Source: Lucifuga dentata
Taxonomy: Eukaryota > Chordata > Actinopteri > Ophidiiformes > Bythitidae
DNA length: 64,000 bases
Reading direction: 5' to 3'
Assembly (NCBI GenBank): GCA_014773175.1
Contig: VXCM01000227.1
Span: 1-64,000, forward strand
Shown: positions 52,901 to 62,642 of the stretch, one piece after another
How the letters are laid out: each line of letters begins with the position of its first letter
Numbering within the stretch: the first letter of the stretch is position 1
The notes under the pieces: generated by a model
Told to the model about the DNA's origin: nothing
The model's input: the letters and a program-made list of their open reading frames with translations, nothing else
Database searches by the model: none
Translations under genes and position numbers: made by a program

Positions 52901-55900
52901 TTAAAACATCTATTCATAATCGTTTGATAAGACTTCATGGTTGTCTTTGATGTTAATTTCAGTATGCATTCTTTCCTCAGTACAATGTATTAAAATGGAA
53001 TAGTCTTTAGTTAATTATATCTGTTTATTTAAACAAAATAAACAATTGGATCAAGTTTCATAACTGGCTAGACTGTTTATGGCCTTTCCGTGGACTAATG
53101 CAAGCAACAGTTCTGAAGTCTGTAAAAATAATGTGAGTCTATTTAGCGTGTATACAGGCTGGGCAGCCAGCAGGGCAGCAAGTTTCTTTACTACATTTAT
53201 CTTTCACAAATGTCACTTTAGTGCATAAATAGCAACATCTATAAATAGATGTAAGCAAATGATATACAGTATAAATAAATATGCATCAATCTAGTATAGA
53301 TGTTTTTACACAATCAGCGAGGATCATCATCTCATCTCTTCATAATGCTCACTCAACTCAAATTGCAATGGCTACATGTTGAAAATAACAGTCTACGTGC
53401 TTAAAATTATGTTGACTAAAAACATACTAATGCTTGAGTCACTGTGTGATTTAAACATTAAAGAACAAAAAAATTGTAGTTGTAGATTAATCAGCTTTTT
53501 CCCCTTTAGCCTGTTTTATTGTGCAAAAAACAAATAAACTTTTCTCTACTCTGATATAATGAATTTGTTTTTAGAAGATTTTCTATGAACCTAACAATTA
53601 TAAACTAGAATTATTTCCGATATTAATCTTTCACAATGTGGCTTTTGAGGTTCATGGAGTTCATCAAGACTGATGAAAACATCAGGAACACACTGCTTCT
53701 CCACACTGAATCATGCTGCTTTTCCCACTATAAAAAAAAAAAAAAAAAAAANAAAAAAAAAAAAAAAAAAAAGACGTGCTTCTGAACATAACAAGAACAA
53801 GTCTTACAAAAAGATGTATTTTGTCCAAGAAAGAAATATTTCTGAACATTTTAATTTTTCTGACAACCTCAATTTCCTTTGGCAATAGCTGAATAAAATA
53901 TACTTTCAGAATAATCTGTCTATCCGCATTGCCAAAAATAATTAAAATAGCCTGAAACTGCTCACTTTCAACTCTTCTTTCATTTAAATTAATCTTATAA
54001 CTTCAAAATTAACACCATAATTAGGCTTTTGTTGTCTTGCACTGTGTGTGGGTGCTAGTTACCTCACTCTTCTGGAAGTTACTCTCATAGAATATACACT
54101 CCCCTGAAAAATGGTTTTGGTTCTCTTCAAGCAGAGAAATCATCAGCACCTCCATCTCTGACACTGCTCTCGTTCATCTGTGTGGCTGGTAGAAGAAGAA
54201 GCCCTTTGACTGCCACACATACAATCTCATATGTTCGTAAACACCCACGCAAACAGCGTCAGCAGCAAGTGTAGATGGTGGTGGGGCTGAGGGTGGGAGA
54301 ATGTTGAATGGGAAGCAGGCGCAAGGCAGGTCTAATTGAATCAAAGTCAAGGCTTCACAGTTTTGTGCATGTGTACATCTGTTGTCCACTCCCTTCTGTA
54401 CAAGCTAAACACGCTATTTGAACAATTTATCTCTTTTTCATGATGTATTCTTCACCTAAGAAGTTAAATTTAAAATCAATACCATCTCATTCGTTACATT
54501 TAATAAAACTGATGGAATAAAATTTTACTCACAGAAAGTCTGACTGTTACTTACTGTTGCCCGCATTGCTTTTTCTCATTCAGGCGTTGCTATTCGAGCA
54601 ATCACATAGAAAGGAAGAGATGCTCCAGGGTCCACCAGACCCTCTCCCACTTCACCCAACCCTCATGAGAACCCACATGACCAAGTATGCTAGCACATCT
54701 GGCTGGTCTCAAAGCTTTTCAACCTCCACTTTCACTAACTCCTGCAAAAAACAAAAAACAAAAAAAAAAAAANAAAAAAAAAAAAGAATCCAAGAAGAAA
54801 CTGGTGTGAGGCGAGTAGTGCAGTAAGAGCTGTGCAGGCAGACGGGGCTCAGTCTCTTGCGCTGGCTAGATGTAGCATTCACACAAAGTGTGGCGTGAAG
54901 CTCATGTTTGCTTAGCCTGGCTCAGTCTCTTCTGCTCCATAGCGGCACTCTGCAGCAGGCGGCTTGTTCACTCTTGCCTCTGGCTCCAGTGCAGCCTCCC
55001 CACCGTCAGTATCCACAGCAACCCCTTCAACAAATAAGCCACGGCGAGTCCGCGCCAAACCTTCAGAGCAGCGAGTGAAACCTTATCAGCAGTGGCCAAT
55101 CTCTGGAAAAGGAGGCAAATGAACCCAAGAATCAGGACCAAAAATGGGAAAGATTTGAAATGATGCCCCAGTCTGTTATTCAGATTCCTTCTTTCCCCTG
55201 TCACTGCCTGTGTGCCTGCTCTGTTAACGCCTGCTGTGTATCTTATTATGGTTCATTTTTAACAGAACTCCACCAGGATGTGATGATGGCACAGCTGTAG
55301 AAAATGAGTCGGCAAAGGCATTAGAGTTCCATAACGTGGGGAGTCCTTTGTTCTGCCTTTTTTTCACAACGACAACAATGGCGTGAGGGAGCTGAACGAC
55401 CCACGCAGCTTCAGAGGCTGACATATACGACTACGCTACAGTCCCTCTCCCTTCCTCCATCCCTTCCTGCTCTTCCTGCCCCTCATACTCTCTCTGGTTC
55501 TCTCCCATTCACAGAGCGACATGCCATACACCCTCTATTAATAATCCAATCGATGTGAGAGGAGATGGGGTGGTGGGAGTTCAATTGCAGAGCTCCAGCG
55601 CTGGCGACTATTGCAGCCTCGAGTTCTCAACTGTCTTCTTATCTCAAAGATCACAAGCCAGCCCACTGACAGCCAAAACAGAGACACTATTTGTACAGGG
55701 ACACAATAAACAGAGCTCGCAAGTATTCAGTGCTGTTGTAACATCTGTCCTCATTCATTCTAAAGGGATCGTTCCTTAAAGCGACAGTGCTGATCATTTC
55801 AGAATGTGCCAAGTTAACAAGACACCGCTGCACTAGACAACATTAAAATCTCCACAAAATAAAATCCTGCAACTTAACACTTGACAAACATGAAAGGTTA

Positions 55901-58900
55901 GCAGGAATGATCAGGTCCAGTAGGAAAAAGAAATATGAATTAAGATGGCTTTTAGAAATAGAAAAAGCAGAATAAAATCAGTGGCAAATGAGATAAGACT
56001 GTTTTTGTCTTATCTATGAAATTTTAATTAATTTTAAAAATGAAATAATAAGGAGGTGTTGTGAAAAGAGAGCCAACTGGGGTAACTCTTACATCCCGGT
56101 AGCATGTTAAACTGAACCTGTCTGCCAATATGGCAGCTGTTTAATTTTTTTTTCTTGTATTTATCAATATAGGTGTATATAGAAGGTGTTTCAAATCAGT
56201 TCAGTTGATTTAACTGGTCAAAATATTGTTTGAATTTTTTTTCCTTTCAAAGTTGATAACTGCAAACTATTAACTAAGTGGTATGTTTCTTTCTGTTCAG
56301 AATATGGACAGATGACTGACATACTTAGCCATTTTTATTAATTTATGTTCAGATTGTTTACCTTTGGCACTTTTTCTCAAAATGTTACATAAGAAGCAAA
56401 ACTTTTTCTTTTCCCAGTTTTGGCTAGCATTATTTACAGCCTAATAATTTTGAAATTTAATATTTTTTTCATTTGGAAATGTGTCAAATTAATCATGCAC
56501 CAAATTCTTGCTCAGTTAAGTACTTTTGCTGATAACATGTGTTGCCCACAGGAACCGTCAGTCTTAGCTGACATTATCCATGCATGTAAACTGTGCTGCT
56601 AAATCCCTACATCCTCAGCTGTGACAAATTTAGCAAAGCTTCGAGTGCTGCTGTAAAACATATTCAAGAAACCTCTGCTAAAGCTGTAGGTGTAGCTGAC
56701 TTATTTTATTTCATAATAGTGTGCCACAGTTACCTGTTTAATATGTTTTAGTTTAGATTTTTAGAATAGTGTGTGGATCTCTCCTTTGCTGCCATGTATG
56801 CAGCAGGGGTACTCAAATACAAATCTGAAAGGTCCACAAATAAAATTTTTAATAAGACAAAACTCCCTTTATTAAGGACAGTCAAGCCAGCAGCAGGTGG
56901 CACAATCTGCTCGACACAATCTGACCGTTCGGAGAGGCAGGTTCCGCTTCTCCCGATGGCCAATCTGACCCTGAGTCAACTAAATGCTGACGAAACTAGC
57001 TGTGCTGTCAACTCTCAACGTTGTCAACCCATCGTTGTCATGGAGATGACGGGAAGCTGAATGTGACTGGACTAAACCAAAGCAGAGTAGACATTCTCAC
57101 ACAGATAGTGGAGCAGCTGGACATTCGATGCATGTCAGTTGTGGTTCGGTCCAGATCTGGTCCGAGTCTGGGCTTTGAGGATGACTGGATTAGAAGCTAT
57201 GCACCTGTTTTCAGTTGTTTTGTAGGACAACAACAGAGTGCAACAGCACTTTGAGATTTGGAGTTGTCAGTTAGTTTAGATAAGAAAATGACCATACGTT
57301 GGAAAAAAACAAAACAGAGTATTGTTGAAAGTGCCATGACAGACCAACTGTACGATGACTTCATTTGTAAGTGGATCAACTCTGAACTAGCTCTAGGATG
57401 CTGCAAAGGTTACATTTCACACAGATGAATAAGCACTGTGTCTGCAATGGTTTCTTGGTCACATTTGTACATTCTCTTAACAAAGCACTGGATGGAAGAT
57501 GGAAGACGGACTGCATTAAGAGACCAGCAACAATAAAAACTCAAATACAGTGGCAGACATTTAAAGTTTAACAACCTGTCTTGTTCCCACCGTTGTATAG
57601 AGTTGTGTCTATCTAAGCAGCCAAGCCAAACAGAGTGCATTTGAATTAGCACGCTGTCGCAGAGGTGACCACAGCTGTGTTTTATTACCTGGGAGAATGG
57701 GCCTCCTCTGTGTTCATGGCTGTTAGCTCTGATGTTTCTCAACTGTTGGTGACTCAGAGTTCAGGTTTCTCACTATTTGTTCCTCTTAATTGTTTACTGT
57801 GCGTTGATGTGGCATAGCAGCTGGGCGGATAGGAACAGGAGACAGGCAGCATAGGGACAGCCCTGCCAGCGTCAGAATCAGCCAGTAACTAACGCAGTCT
57901 CCCTGAAGTTGATGACATAAGCTTACGTGTGCAGTGATAATTCAAGGCAATTTGATGATTTGCTCTCCTAGATCCCCTGGATACATCGCTAGACAGGATA
58001 GATGTCAGCAGGAAAAATCTTTCCAACAGGTGCTCCTGCTCCAAGTTCTTGTAAATATCAGTTGATCTGTTAATGCTATAAACTCGGCAAGAAGAAAAAC
58101 GGACTTTATCTAATCTATCAGTTAAAAAAAAAACAAAACATATGTATAGATCAGCATCCTGTGTTACACAATATTTTTCATCAGCATTCTTTGTATTGTG
58201 TCAAATATATGTTGTTGTTGTTATTATTACCACCATTATTATTGCCACCATCATTATTACATGCAAAAATTTTCTATTTTAATGGTACAGAACTTTTAGT
58301 GTATATTTTGAACAAACAGTAGCTTGTTTCAATTAGGTGGCAGAAGTGAATATTAGCAAGCGGTATTCATTTGAAATATTAAGTTTTTGCATGTGTTAAA
58401 AAAATGTTTCTCTATTGTTTTGTTTTGGGTTTTTTTTTGTAATTTCTATACTGCTAATGGTATTTTTTTTGTTGTTAGATTAAGTTAAGAGTCCTAAACC
58501 CTATTGAGTCATGCAATGTCCACCTCCTCATGCTAGTTTACAAATCGTGGGTTCACCCCTGTCTTCTGAGCTTTCACAGATGATTTTGTGGCTCACCAGC
58601 AAACAAGCAGTGCGGGCTGCATTTTTGTCACACCATCTAAAGCCCTTTGACAACTTGTTAGGGGCACATGTCCAAGGTCCTGTCTCCTGTGTCTGCCTAT
58701 ATTACAGCACTGAAGACAGCTAGGGAGGGAAAGAGGCCTCGCTATTCCACAGCAGCATTAGCCCACGCATGGCATGCAGCCACAGGCAGACCACACACTC
58801 ATCGCTGTCTGCTCTCTGCTCAGTTTGAGAGTTTACTATGTAATGCCAAGTATTTTCCTCCGTGACCACAGCAAACATTAGCTTTTTCTCTTTCAATATC

Positions 58901-61900
58901 AGCTCATGTCAAAGCAGATTTGAAACTAACTGGTATGTATGAATATGACAGTTACAATTGAGATGAAAATAAAAGCAGCAAGGAATAAAATACCTCCTTC
59001 ACTCACTGTTCTTTCTAACATTAGCCCTTCACCCCAGCCACTGCCATTTTTCCTCTGCTGGTGAATCCTCCCCGAGCCGTGCGGCGCCGTACCAAACCAG
59101 CCCTGATGCGTGCTTTCTGTACAGCTCAGGTGTTGTTTCCATTGAAAGGGAACCTCGCGGGAGAGGGCGGGCTGAGCAGCCTGCAGAGACCCATAGAATA
59201 CCTGTTTATGTTTTTCTGCTAGCGAGGATCAAGTAAAGCTTTCTGATGCTTTGAACCGCTTTAAAAAGATGGTACTGAAAAGTGTTTTAGTAGGCAAAAG
59301 ATCATTCACAGCTTACGTGGATGACATCTGGGAGACGCACTGTTTTACATATTTGAGATCACAGTCACACTTTGTAGATTCAGGAGTTATTTTCTTATCT
59401 GTAAAATTGTTGAAGATAACTTAAATCAGCTAGTCTGATACTGTAGATCATTATCATTCTGATGTGCCATAATAGAAAATCAAATTATTGCCTGATTCAT
59501 TGAGACATGGATGGAATTTAACAGTAACATATGGAGGTATATGTATTGTATAGAGTCTGGTAGAAAGAGAGGCATGCAGTGGAAAAGGGCAACATGTTGT
59601 CTTGAAAGATCATCCCTCAAACACTGAATGATTTGTACAGAAAACCAACCAACAAGTCTATGCAAAACTGTCAAAACCTTTCGGAAAATGTCTTCCTGAT
59701 AAAATTAATATTCATCCTTACTAACCTTATCAAATCTTTAAGAAAACAAATTTTCATCACTTGTATAGTCAGATCTGTCAGGTTTACAATGATACAAACA
59801 CACACAAAAATAAAAATTTAAAATTAAAAACAGCACAAAAATACAAGCACAAAGACCATGAAAACATTAAAGAACAGGTCTAATGAAAATGTGCAATGAA
59901 CAAAACAGGAAAAAATGTACATACCTATTAGTACAAAAAAACAGCTATGTACATAAGCCATTAGCTAGGTTTAAACATCGACAGAAAAAGACTGATTCAT
60001 CAGATACCAATTTAAACACAAACCAAAAGGCAGCAGCAGGAAAAAGATGGTTGGTTGGTGGGGGGGGCTTAAATGGATGGAAGCAGTGAATCATACTGTA
60101 GCCAAAGTCATCTCTAAATACGAATCATCTCAGATAATGACCCCAGAACAACAGCTTCCTCTCTGACTCAGGCTAATTGGTCCAACAGAGCGTTAATACC
60201 AAGCCAAGTCTGGATAAAGAAATCAAGAACAAAGAATGAGGTGTACTTGCTGCTGCTCCAACTAAAAGGTCAGAAATGGAGGTGTCAGCCTTCGCTGTGA
60301 ATCCTCTTCACTGTCACAACAGTCCTGCCTTGCTCTGTCAGGACCAGGCCCCTCCAGTGGTTCATGCTCCTCACTCTGCAGCTGCCATCATATTTACACA
60401 CCTCCTCAGACATACACACACACATATGCTTATTCACAGCAAAGGCACACAGCAAAAATCCTTGAAAAGCCCCACTCTGAATAATGTAAGATGGATTTTT
60501 TTCTTTTTTACATCAGAGGGGATAAACAGCCAGACTCCGATTCCACAAAATCAATCACATCACATTTACTTTGCCATATCTGCTTTTCACGACATACTAA
60601 AAACCGAGCTCCCTTGATCAGGAAAAGCACTGTATTCAGTGCCAGTTTCCACTGGGCAAACAAACGTAGCTGAAAGGTTAATGCAATAAATAATCAACAT
60701 CACAGACAGTGCAGGGCAACATGATCATGCTGTGGCTCGAAAAACACAGCAACTACCCTGTGCTATCTGGTAGTTGTTATTCCTCCTCATGAGAACACAT
60801 TTTCAGTGTATTTCAGCAATCATGAACATACAGGGTCTAAAACTAGTCTGAGCAGCAGGGTGGTAACGAGTTAGCCAGAAGGAATGAGACCATTTTATTC
60901 CTGTAGCCCCTTAAAAAACACTGTAAGCCCTGACACAGGATGTGTACAGATAATCAGGTAACTTTTGTGGGAGGAGGAAGATATCTGAATTTCATGACAA
61001 CACTGCTAAAAAGCCCAACACAACCAGCAAAATCTGCTCTCTGTGTGAACAAAGGCTGAGTCACTGAAGGGTTTTTCCACTGTGGAAAATGACAAGATGC
61101 CTGGAAAGGCATGTTTATAGGCACAATGCTAATATTAGCAAGTCTTATCTCTCGACAAACTGCATAAGACTGAGGAAATGACAAAAAGATAGGCTGCGGG
61201 TTCCATGCTATCCCCCAGGAAGTCACAGAAACTTAGGCAAATTGAACTGATGACCATCAAAATGACAGGAAAATCACCCGAGCCTGTCAGGACCACTCAA
61301 TCTCACTTTGATGCTGACAAGCGAAGAAGGGGAGCATCATCATATCCTGTACAGAAGAGAATGCTATCAAGTCTAAGAAAGATGCACTTCATAATCAATA
61401 AGAACCTATAAAATGCATCCCATGAAACTGCTGAAGTGAAGATAATAAATCCGGCTGGACACTTTCAGTACTTTTACAAATAAAAATCGTGTCGATATAT
61501 TACAGTATGTTTGATGCCTGAATGACACCAGATTTCACAAGAGGTAATTTTGCTCTATTCACTCTAATTTTTTTCAAAAGCCAAAACCTTGCAATAATGG
61601 ACAATATATGTGATTGAGGTTATTTAGACTGATTCTACAAATATAATTTGACTTCTCATGTCAAATCTTTAGTTCCTTTTGTATATGAATTTAGGAGTAC
61701 TACTACTGTGAGAAATTTTAGAAACACACTGATGTGTCTTTATAGTACACCAGTGGCAGTTTTTACACTGAGTACCGGAAATTAAATTTTAGTGCTTTTA
61801 TACAAAGCACAGAGTAAAGAAAAAACAAATTTTGGTGTGATTGCAACTTACTAAAAGGTGCAAGAAAATTACCAAGAGAGTCAGGATGATGTCAGCGGCA

Positions 61901-62642
61901 CAGTCAATACATACCCACAGTCCTGAGGAGAAATGTAGGTGTTCCCTCTGTCTGTGGGTCGTTTTTGACACCTGCTCACCCACAGATATTTGCAATCACA
62001 AAAGGATTTTTGCCAGCAAAACATTTTTAGTTTAAGTGTTGCGTTTTGCACTGCATTCTGTCACAAGAAATTAAGTGATGCCCACTTAATCCCTCTACAA
62101 ATGCATGGCAAAAATATTATGGTTGGCAAAAATCTTGTTTCAAATTTAGTAAATCTGGCCAATACTGTAGTTTAGCAATGAATTCTTCTTGAAAATGCTT
62201 TTAGATGTTTGCCCCCAGATTATTACAGTACTGAAGCAATTTAAAGCTACAACTCCTTCACCAATTTACATGATGAAACCTAATTTTTCTACTGTTAATG
62301 TACAAGACTACTCCACAAACATCATATGTGATTCAAGAAATCTTTGAATTTATCATTAACTAGCATTTTCTGACATGAAAAAAAAAAAAAACTGGCTTCA
62401 ATATGTAAAAGTTCAAGTCTGACAAGAGTCACAGCCAGTCCTTTTGCTATTCATTACCAGGCAGTTTGCTAAAGCGCCATGTTTGGCCTAACATTTTTCG
62501 GGAAGAGAGAGACGAGAGCAGAAATGCGTACCTGCTGGGGGCCCTCCCCGTTGACCATGGTTGGCGGTGGTTGTGAGGCCAGGATTGGGAGTTCATGGCT
62601 GAGAAGCTGGCCGGACTCCAGAGGTGGGGTGTGGTCTGCCAT
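22312..62642 (-). CDS. fndc3a: fndc3a, fibronectin type III domain-containing protein 3A (25 coding exons)
   Basis: This is a membrane-anchored multi-FN3 protein. In mouse it is needed for spermatid-Sertoli adhesion, and in zebrafish for fin fold and notochord matrix (family knowledge). Exons join as complement(22312..22632, 23829..23953, 26177..26407, 26662..26941, 27628..27977, 28996..29145, 29282..29395, 29719..29894, 30121..30226, 31158..31276, 31393..31461, 31921..32059, 34830..34916, 35510..35684, 35859..35983, 36099..36152, 36775..36913, 37024..37083, 37175..37341, 38605..38663, 39717..40019, 40344..40590, 40706..40782, 51859..51934, 62532..62642). All phases agree after removing assembly duplications in two exons, giving 1242 residues; human FNDC3A is about 1200. 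The layout is a conserved N-terminal block (about 38-88), a proline-rich stretch (about 115-142), a basic low-complexity linker (about 190-270), nine FN3 repeats (about 290-1190) and a C-terminal hydrophobic anchor (about 1218-1240). The N-terminus beginning MADHTPPL and the C-terminus ending QYFVIK fit FNDC3A better than FNDC3B. The downstream neighbour mlnr agrees. Confidence 0.96.
23215..23270 (+). mobile_element. short SINE tail fragment
   Basis: tctgcttatcctgtacagag followed by gtggggggctgcagcc resembles the conserved 3' part of common fish SINEs. Confidence 0.4.
23829..23953 (-). CDS. fndc3a: fndc3a coding exon 24, FN3 repeat 9
   Basis: A 125-nt exon for residues 1095-1136, with DDNSCEVTWEPLPPMKGDP and MGNSEFKQ. 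Acceptor ctcctttaag, donor gtactg. Confidence 0.95.
24060..24714 (+). mobile_element. TTAA-flanked MITE, copy 3, in an fndc3a intron
   Basis: It starts TTAAAGGACC and ends GATCCTTTAA. It contains a false 67-bp duplication (24482..24548 = 24550..24616), so the true length is about 587 bp. Confidence 0.88.
24715..24928 (+). repeat. duplicate of the mlnr 3' end region
   Basis: About 210 bp nearly identical to 11758..about 11970, including the end of the mlnr 3' UTR (gggtgacagataatccactg). The AATAAA signal of the mlnr copy is lost here. Confidence 0.85.
24929..25042 (+). mobile_element. partial right end of the TTAA MITE
   Basis: It repeats the last roughly 114 bp of the MITE in the same orientation as copy 3, ending GGTCCTTTAA. 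Confidence 0.85.
26177..26407 (-). CDS. fndc3a: fndc3a coding exon 23, FN3 repeat 8, with false internal duplication
   Basis: Residues 1039-1095, with SLYKGPCHTHKVQRLNESTS and IQAFNEAGEGPFSNVYTFTT. A 63-bp stretch (26183..26245) is repeated exactly at 26247..26309 around an N at 26246. Collapsing it leaves 167 nt and the right phase. Acceptor gtcattgtag, donor gtacag. Confidence 0.92.
26662..26941 (-). CDS. fndc3a: fndc3a coding exon 22, FN3 repeats 7-8, with false internal duplication
   Basis: Residues 968-1039, including IRIQALNSLGPGPFSHAFKL, PPRLECTAFSHQTLRLKWG and QYQLQMEDKSG. A 66-bp stretch (26709..26774) is repeated exactly at 26776..26841 around an N at 26775. As printed the frame breaks. 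Removing one copy and the N leaves 213 nt and restores phase with both neighbours. Acceptor ttggttttag, donor gtcagt. Confidence 0.92.
27628..27977 (-). CDS. fndc3a: fndc3a coding exon 21, FN3 repeats 6-7 with acidic insert
   Basis: A 350-nt exon, the longest, for residues 852-968. ALNVAGVGPFSEAVLCQTP closes repeat 6. A linker at about 880-913 carries a Glu/Asp/Ser run followed by four prolines. YSPSTCLGISWDAPCDHGSE then opens repeat 7. The human linker is shorter and less acidic (DDEIENPH). Acceptor ctcttgtccag, donor gtattc. Confidence 0.95.
27978..28995 (-). other. fndc3a intron with two T-runs broken by N
   Basis: Poly-T tracts contain N at 28292 and 28557. Around 28740-28780 the string ccttgctcaaggacacttca resembles a widespread fish repeat. 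Confidence 0.5.
28996..29145 (-). CDS. fndc3a: fndc3a coding exon 20, FN3 repeat 6
   Basis: A 150-nt exon for residues 802-851, with VTEFRLEWGAAEGSMQVCYS and LLPATNYFCRVQ, almost identical in pattern to human repeat 6. Acceptor taatttgtag, donor gtgagc. Confidence 0.96.
29282..29395 (-). CDS. fndc3a: fndc3a coding exon 19, FN3 repeats 5-6
   Basis: A 114-nt exon for residues 764-801 (FGPLSERCEVTTGPGAPEPC, ending CVVVSWE). Acceptor gtgctcacag, donor gtaaga. Confidence 0.95.
29719..29894 (-). CDS. fndc3a: fndc3a coding exon 18, FN3 repeat 5
   Basis: A 176-nt exon for residues 705-763, with PPQVDGGRPVSCYSVEVSG and LLPGKTYSFRLKAANKAG. Acceptor attttttccag, donor gtgaga. Confidence 0.95.
30121..30226 (-). 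CDS. fndc3a: fndc3a coding exon 17, FN3 repeats 4-5
   Basis: A 106-nt exon for residues 670-705 (LSETLQVQTPAVPPGPCQPP and KPKAREVQLRWG). The acceptor ccttgaaag has a weak pyrimidine tract. Donor gtgagt. Both boundaries agree with human residue continuity. Confidence 0.93.
31094..31129 (+). repeat. (GT)n microsatellite
   Basis: About 18 uninterrupted GT units just downstream of fndc3a exon 16 (gene direction). Confidence 0.95.
31158..31276 (-). CDS. fndc3a: fndc3a coding exon 16, FN3 repeat 4 (end)
   Basis: A 119-nt exon for residues 630-669 (SWELVYAGPATEHMCEGLKP and TRVYCMSEGGQSP). Acceptor ttctactcag, donor gtgagt. A GT dinucleotide repeat lies just downstream in the intron. Confidence 0.95.
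31393..31461 (-). CDS. fndc3a: fndc3a coding exon 15, FN3 repeat 4
   Basis: A 69-nt exon for residues 607-630 (PPKENGGAEVTKYVVELSEG), matching human PPKDNGGATINKYVVEMAEG. Acceptor tgcggtttag, donor gtatat. Confidence 0.94.
31921..32059 (-). CDS. fndc3a: fndc3a coding exon 14, FN3 repeats 3-4
   Basis: A 139-nt exon for residues 561-607. VAAYNTEGKSNPSQVVEF closes repeat 3, then PDRPSSPCRPVIKG opens repeat 4 and KMAWG ends the exon. Acceptor accccctctag, donor gtgaga. Confidence 0.95.
32060..34829 (-). other. fndc3a intron, repeats only
   Basis: It contains poly-A and poly-T runs and an (AATAT)n tract at about 34178..34300 with an N-joined duplication at 34226. No exon is missing here, since phases of the neighbouring exons join directly. 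Confidence 0.7.
34159..34293 (+). repeat. (AATAT)n repeat with assembly duplication around N34226
   Basis: 34159..34225 equals 34227..34293, both mostly pentanucleotide repeat, so the real repeat number is unknown. Confidence 0.85.
34830..34916 (-). CDS. fndc3a: fndc3a coding exon 13, FN3 repeat 3 (end)
   Basis: An 87-nt exon for residues 532-560 (YGFQPSYDGDELSCTVRNL, then RSTKYKFR). Acceptor tttgttgcag, donor gtaagc. Confidence 0.95.
35510..35684 (-). CDS. fndc3a: fndc3a coding exon 12, FN3 repeat 3
   Basis: A 175-nt exon for residues 473-531, containing LVKAGVTWLCLQWQRPTGSP and YYVLEMEEEGS, matching human KAGITWLSLQWSKPSGTP. Acceptor ccttccccag, donor gtatgt. Confidence 0.95.
35859..35983 (-). 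CDS. fndc3a: fndc3a coding exon 11, FN3 repeat 2 (end)
   Basis: A 125-nt exon for residues 432-473, containing YGPQKQYRVTKLSPASRYSF and AAKNDMGA. Acceptor ttctctgaag, donor gtaggt. Confidence 0.93.
36099..36152 (-). CDS. fndc3a: fndc3a coding exon 10, FN3 repeat 2
   Basis: A 54-nt exon for residues 414-431 (APCDNGSKIQNYILQWDE), the signature D-N-G-S-x-I strand pair of FN3. Acceptor tgtatccacag, donor gtactt. Confidence 0.95.
36440..36565 (+). repeat. possible fish interspersed repeat fragment
   Basis: gtacctcgctaaaggggatctcagtgacagctgctgagg resembles the same widespread repeat class as the fragment near 28.75 kb. Confidence 0.35.
36775..36913 (-). CDS. fndc3a: fndc3a coding exon 9, FN3 repeats 1-2
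   Basis: A 139-nt exon for residues 367-413. It closes repeat 1 (FTTLSCEPDPPNPPR) and opens repeat 2 (KNTLVLQWK). Acceptor gcttcag, donor gtaaga. Confidence 0.95.
37024..37083 (-). CDS. fndc3a: fndc3a coding exon 8, FN3 repeat 1 (middle)
   Basis: A 60-nt exon for residues 347-367 (GEELSATLEDLRPATDYHVR), including the conserved L-P-T-Y-V core of an FN3 repeat. Acceptor tttgattcag, donor gttggt. Confidence 0.93.
37175..37341 (-). CDS. fndc3a: fndc3a coding exon 7, FN3 repeat 1 (first part)
   Basis: A 167-nt exon for residues 292-347. It starts VSDIQARGAVASWSAP, the A and B strands of FN3 repeat 1, and ends GKDGTYKSTY. Acceptor gtaatctag, donor gtgaga. The human equivalent begins ASDIQARTVVLTWSPP. 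Confidence 0.94.
38605..38663 (-). CDS. fndc3a: fndc3a coding exon 6
   Basis: A 59-nt exon for residues 272-291 (ELDEEAQALQALLSTIGKPV), matching the segment just before the first FN3 repeat of FNDC3A. Acceptor ctctttag, donor gttagt. Confidence 0.92.
39717..40019 (-). CDS. fndc3a: fndc3a coding exon 5, basic linker
   Basis: A 303-nt exon for residues 171-272. It contains RDERTSKTYERLQKKLKDRQG, shared with human FNDC3A, followed by Gly-, Ser- and Pro-rich low-complexity sequence ending GRGKNGESRG. Acceptor gttctttcag, donor gtaaga. A poly-A tract with one N lies just upstream in the intron and does not touch the exon. Confidence 0.93.
40344..40590 (-). CDS. fndc3a: fndc3a coding exon 4, proline/histidine-rich
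   Basis: A 247-nt exon for residues 89-171. It begins IIEENGVRRVLVLPQQPEFHP, then a His/Pro-rich run with five consecutive prolines, then GDMSSQYISQY. Acceptor cctttaaag, donor gtgagt. Human FNDC3A has the same order of motifs. Confidence 0.95.
40706..40782 (-). CDS. fndc3a: fndc3a coding exon 3 (GC donor)
   Basis: A 77-nt exon for residues 63-88, containing VPMMSPNGSVPPIYVPPGY, diagnostic of FNDC3 proteins. The acceptor is cttttaacag. The downstream donor is CAG followed by gcatgc, so this intron is GC-AG rather than GT-AG. No in-frame GT alternative lies at the conserved boundary. Confidence 0.95.
41489..41794. repeat. exact 153-bp tandem duplication
   Basis: 41489..41641 and 41642..41794 appear identical and adjacent, with no N between them. 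Confidence 0.9.
41915..42120 (+). repeat. fish interspersed repeat fragment
   Basis: actgagattaaaaatctctt followed by ttcaagagtatcctggccaag matches a string that recurs widely in fish genomes. The family is not identified here. Confidence 0.45.
46875..46990 (+). repeat. CA-rich compound microsatellite
   Basis: Interrupted CACGCA units lead into a pure (CA)n run, then CACTCA units. Confidence 0.95.
51859..51934 (-). CDS. fndc3a: fndc3a coding exon 2
   Basis: A 76-nt exon for residues 38-63, containing VILVQVNPGEAFTIRRE, the most conserved block of the FNDC3 N-terminus. It has a ttttcttgcag-like acceptor (ctttacag) and a gtaaga donor. Both flanking introns exceed 10 kb. Confidence 0.97.
51935..62531 (-). 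other. fndc3a intron, about 10.6 kb
   Basis: Mostly AT-rich. Poly-A runs contain N at 53752 and 54773. Two less AT-rich patches lie at about 54940-55100 and 59040-59190. No exon was recognised. Confidence 0.7.
56806..57190 (+). mobile_element. hAT-like MITE fragment, copy B
   Basis: It begins gcaggggtactcaaatac, a typical hAT-style end, and shares caacccatcgttgtcatgga with 4720..5165. Relative to that copy it has about 120 bp of additional internal sequence. Confidence 0.6.

Noticed and set aside
54968..55204. 78-residue minus-strand frame as an alternative first exon of fndc3a
   Set aside because: No conserved residues, no clear donor joined in phase to exon 2, and no family isoform known to me that resembles it.
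22312..62642. Assignment as fndc3b
   Set aside because: The N-terminus, the proline-rich exon and the C-terminal anchor fit FNDC3A better, and the neighbour is the motilin receptor rather than GHSR.
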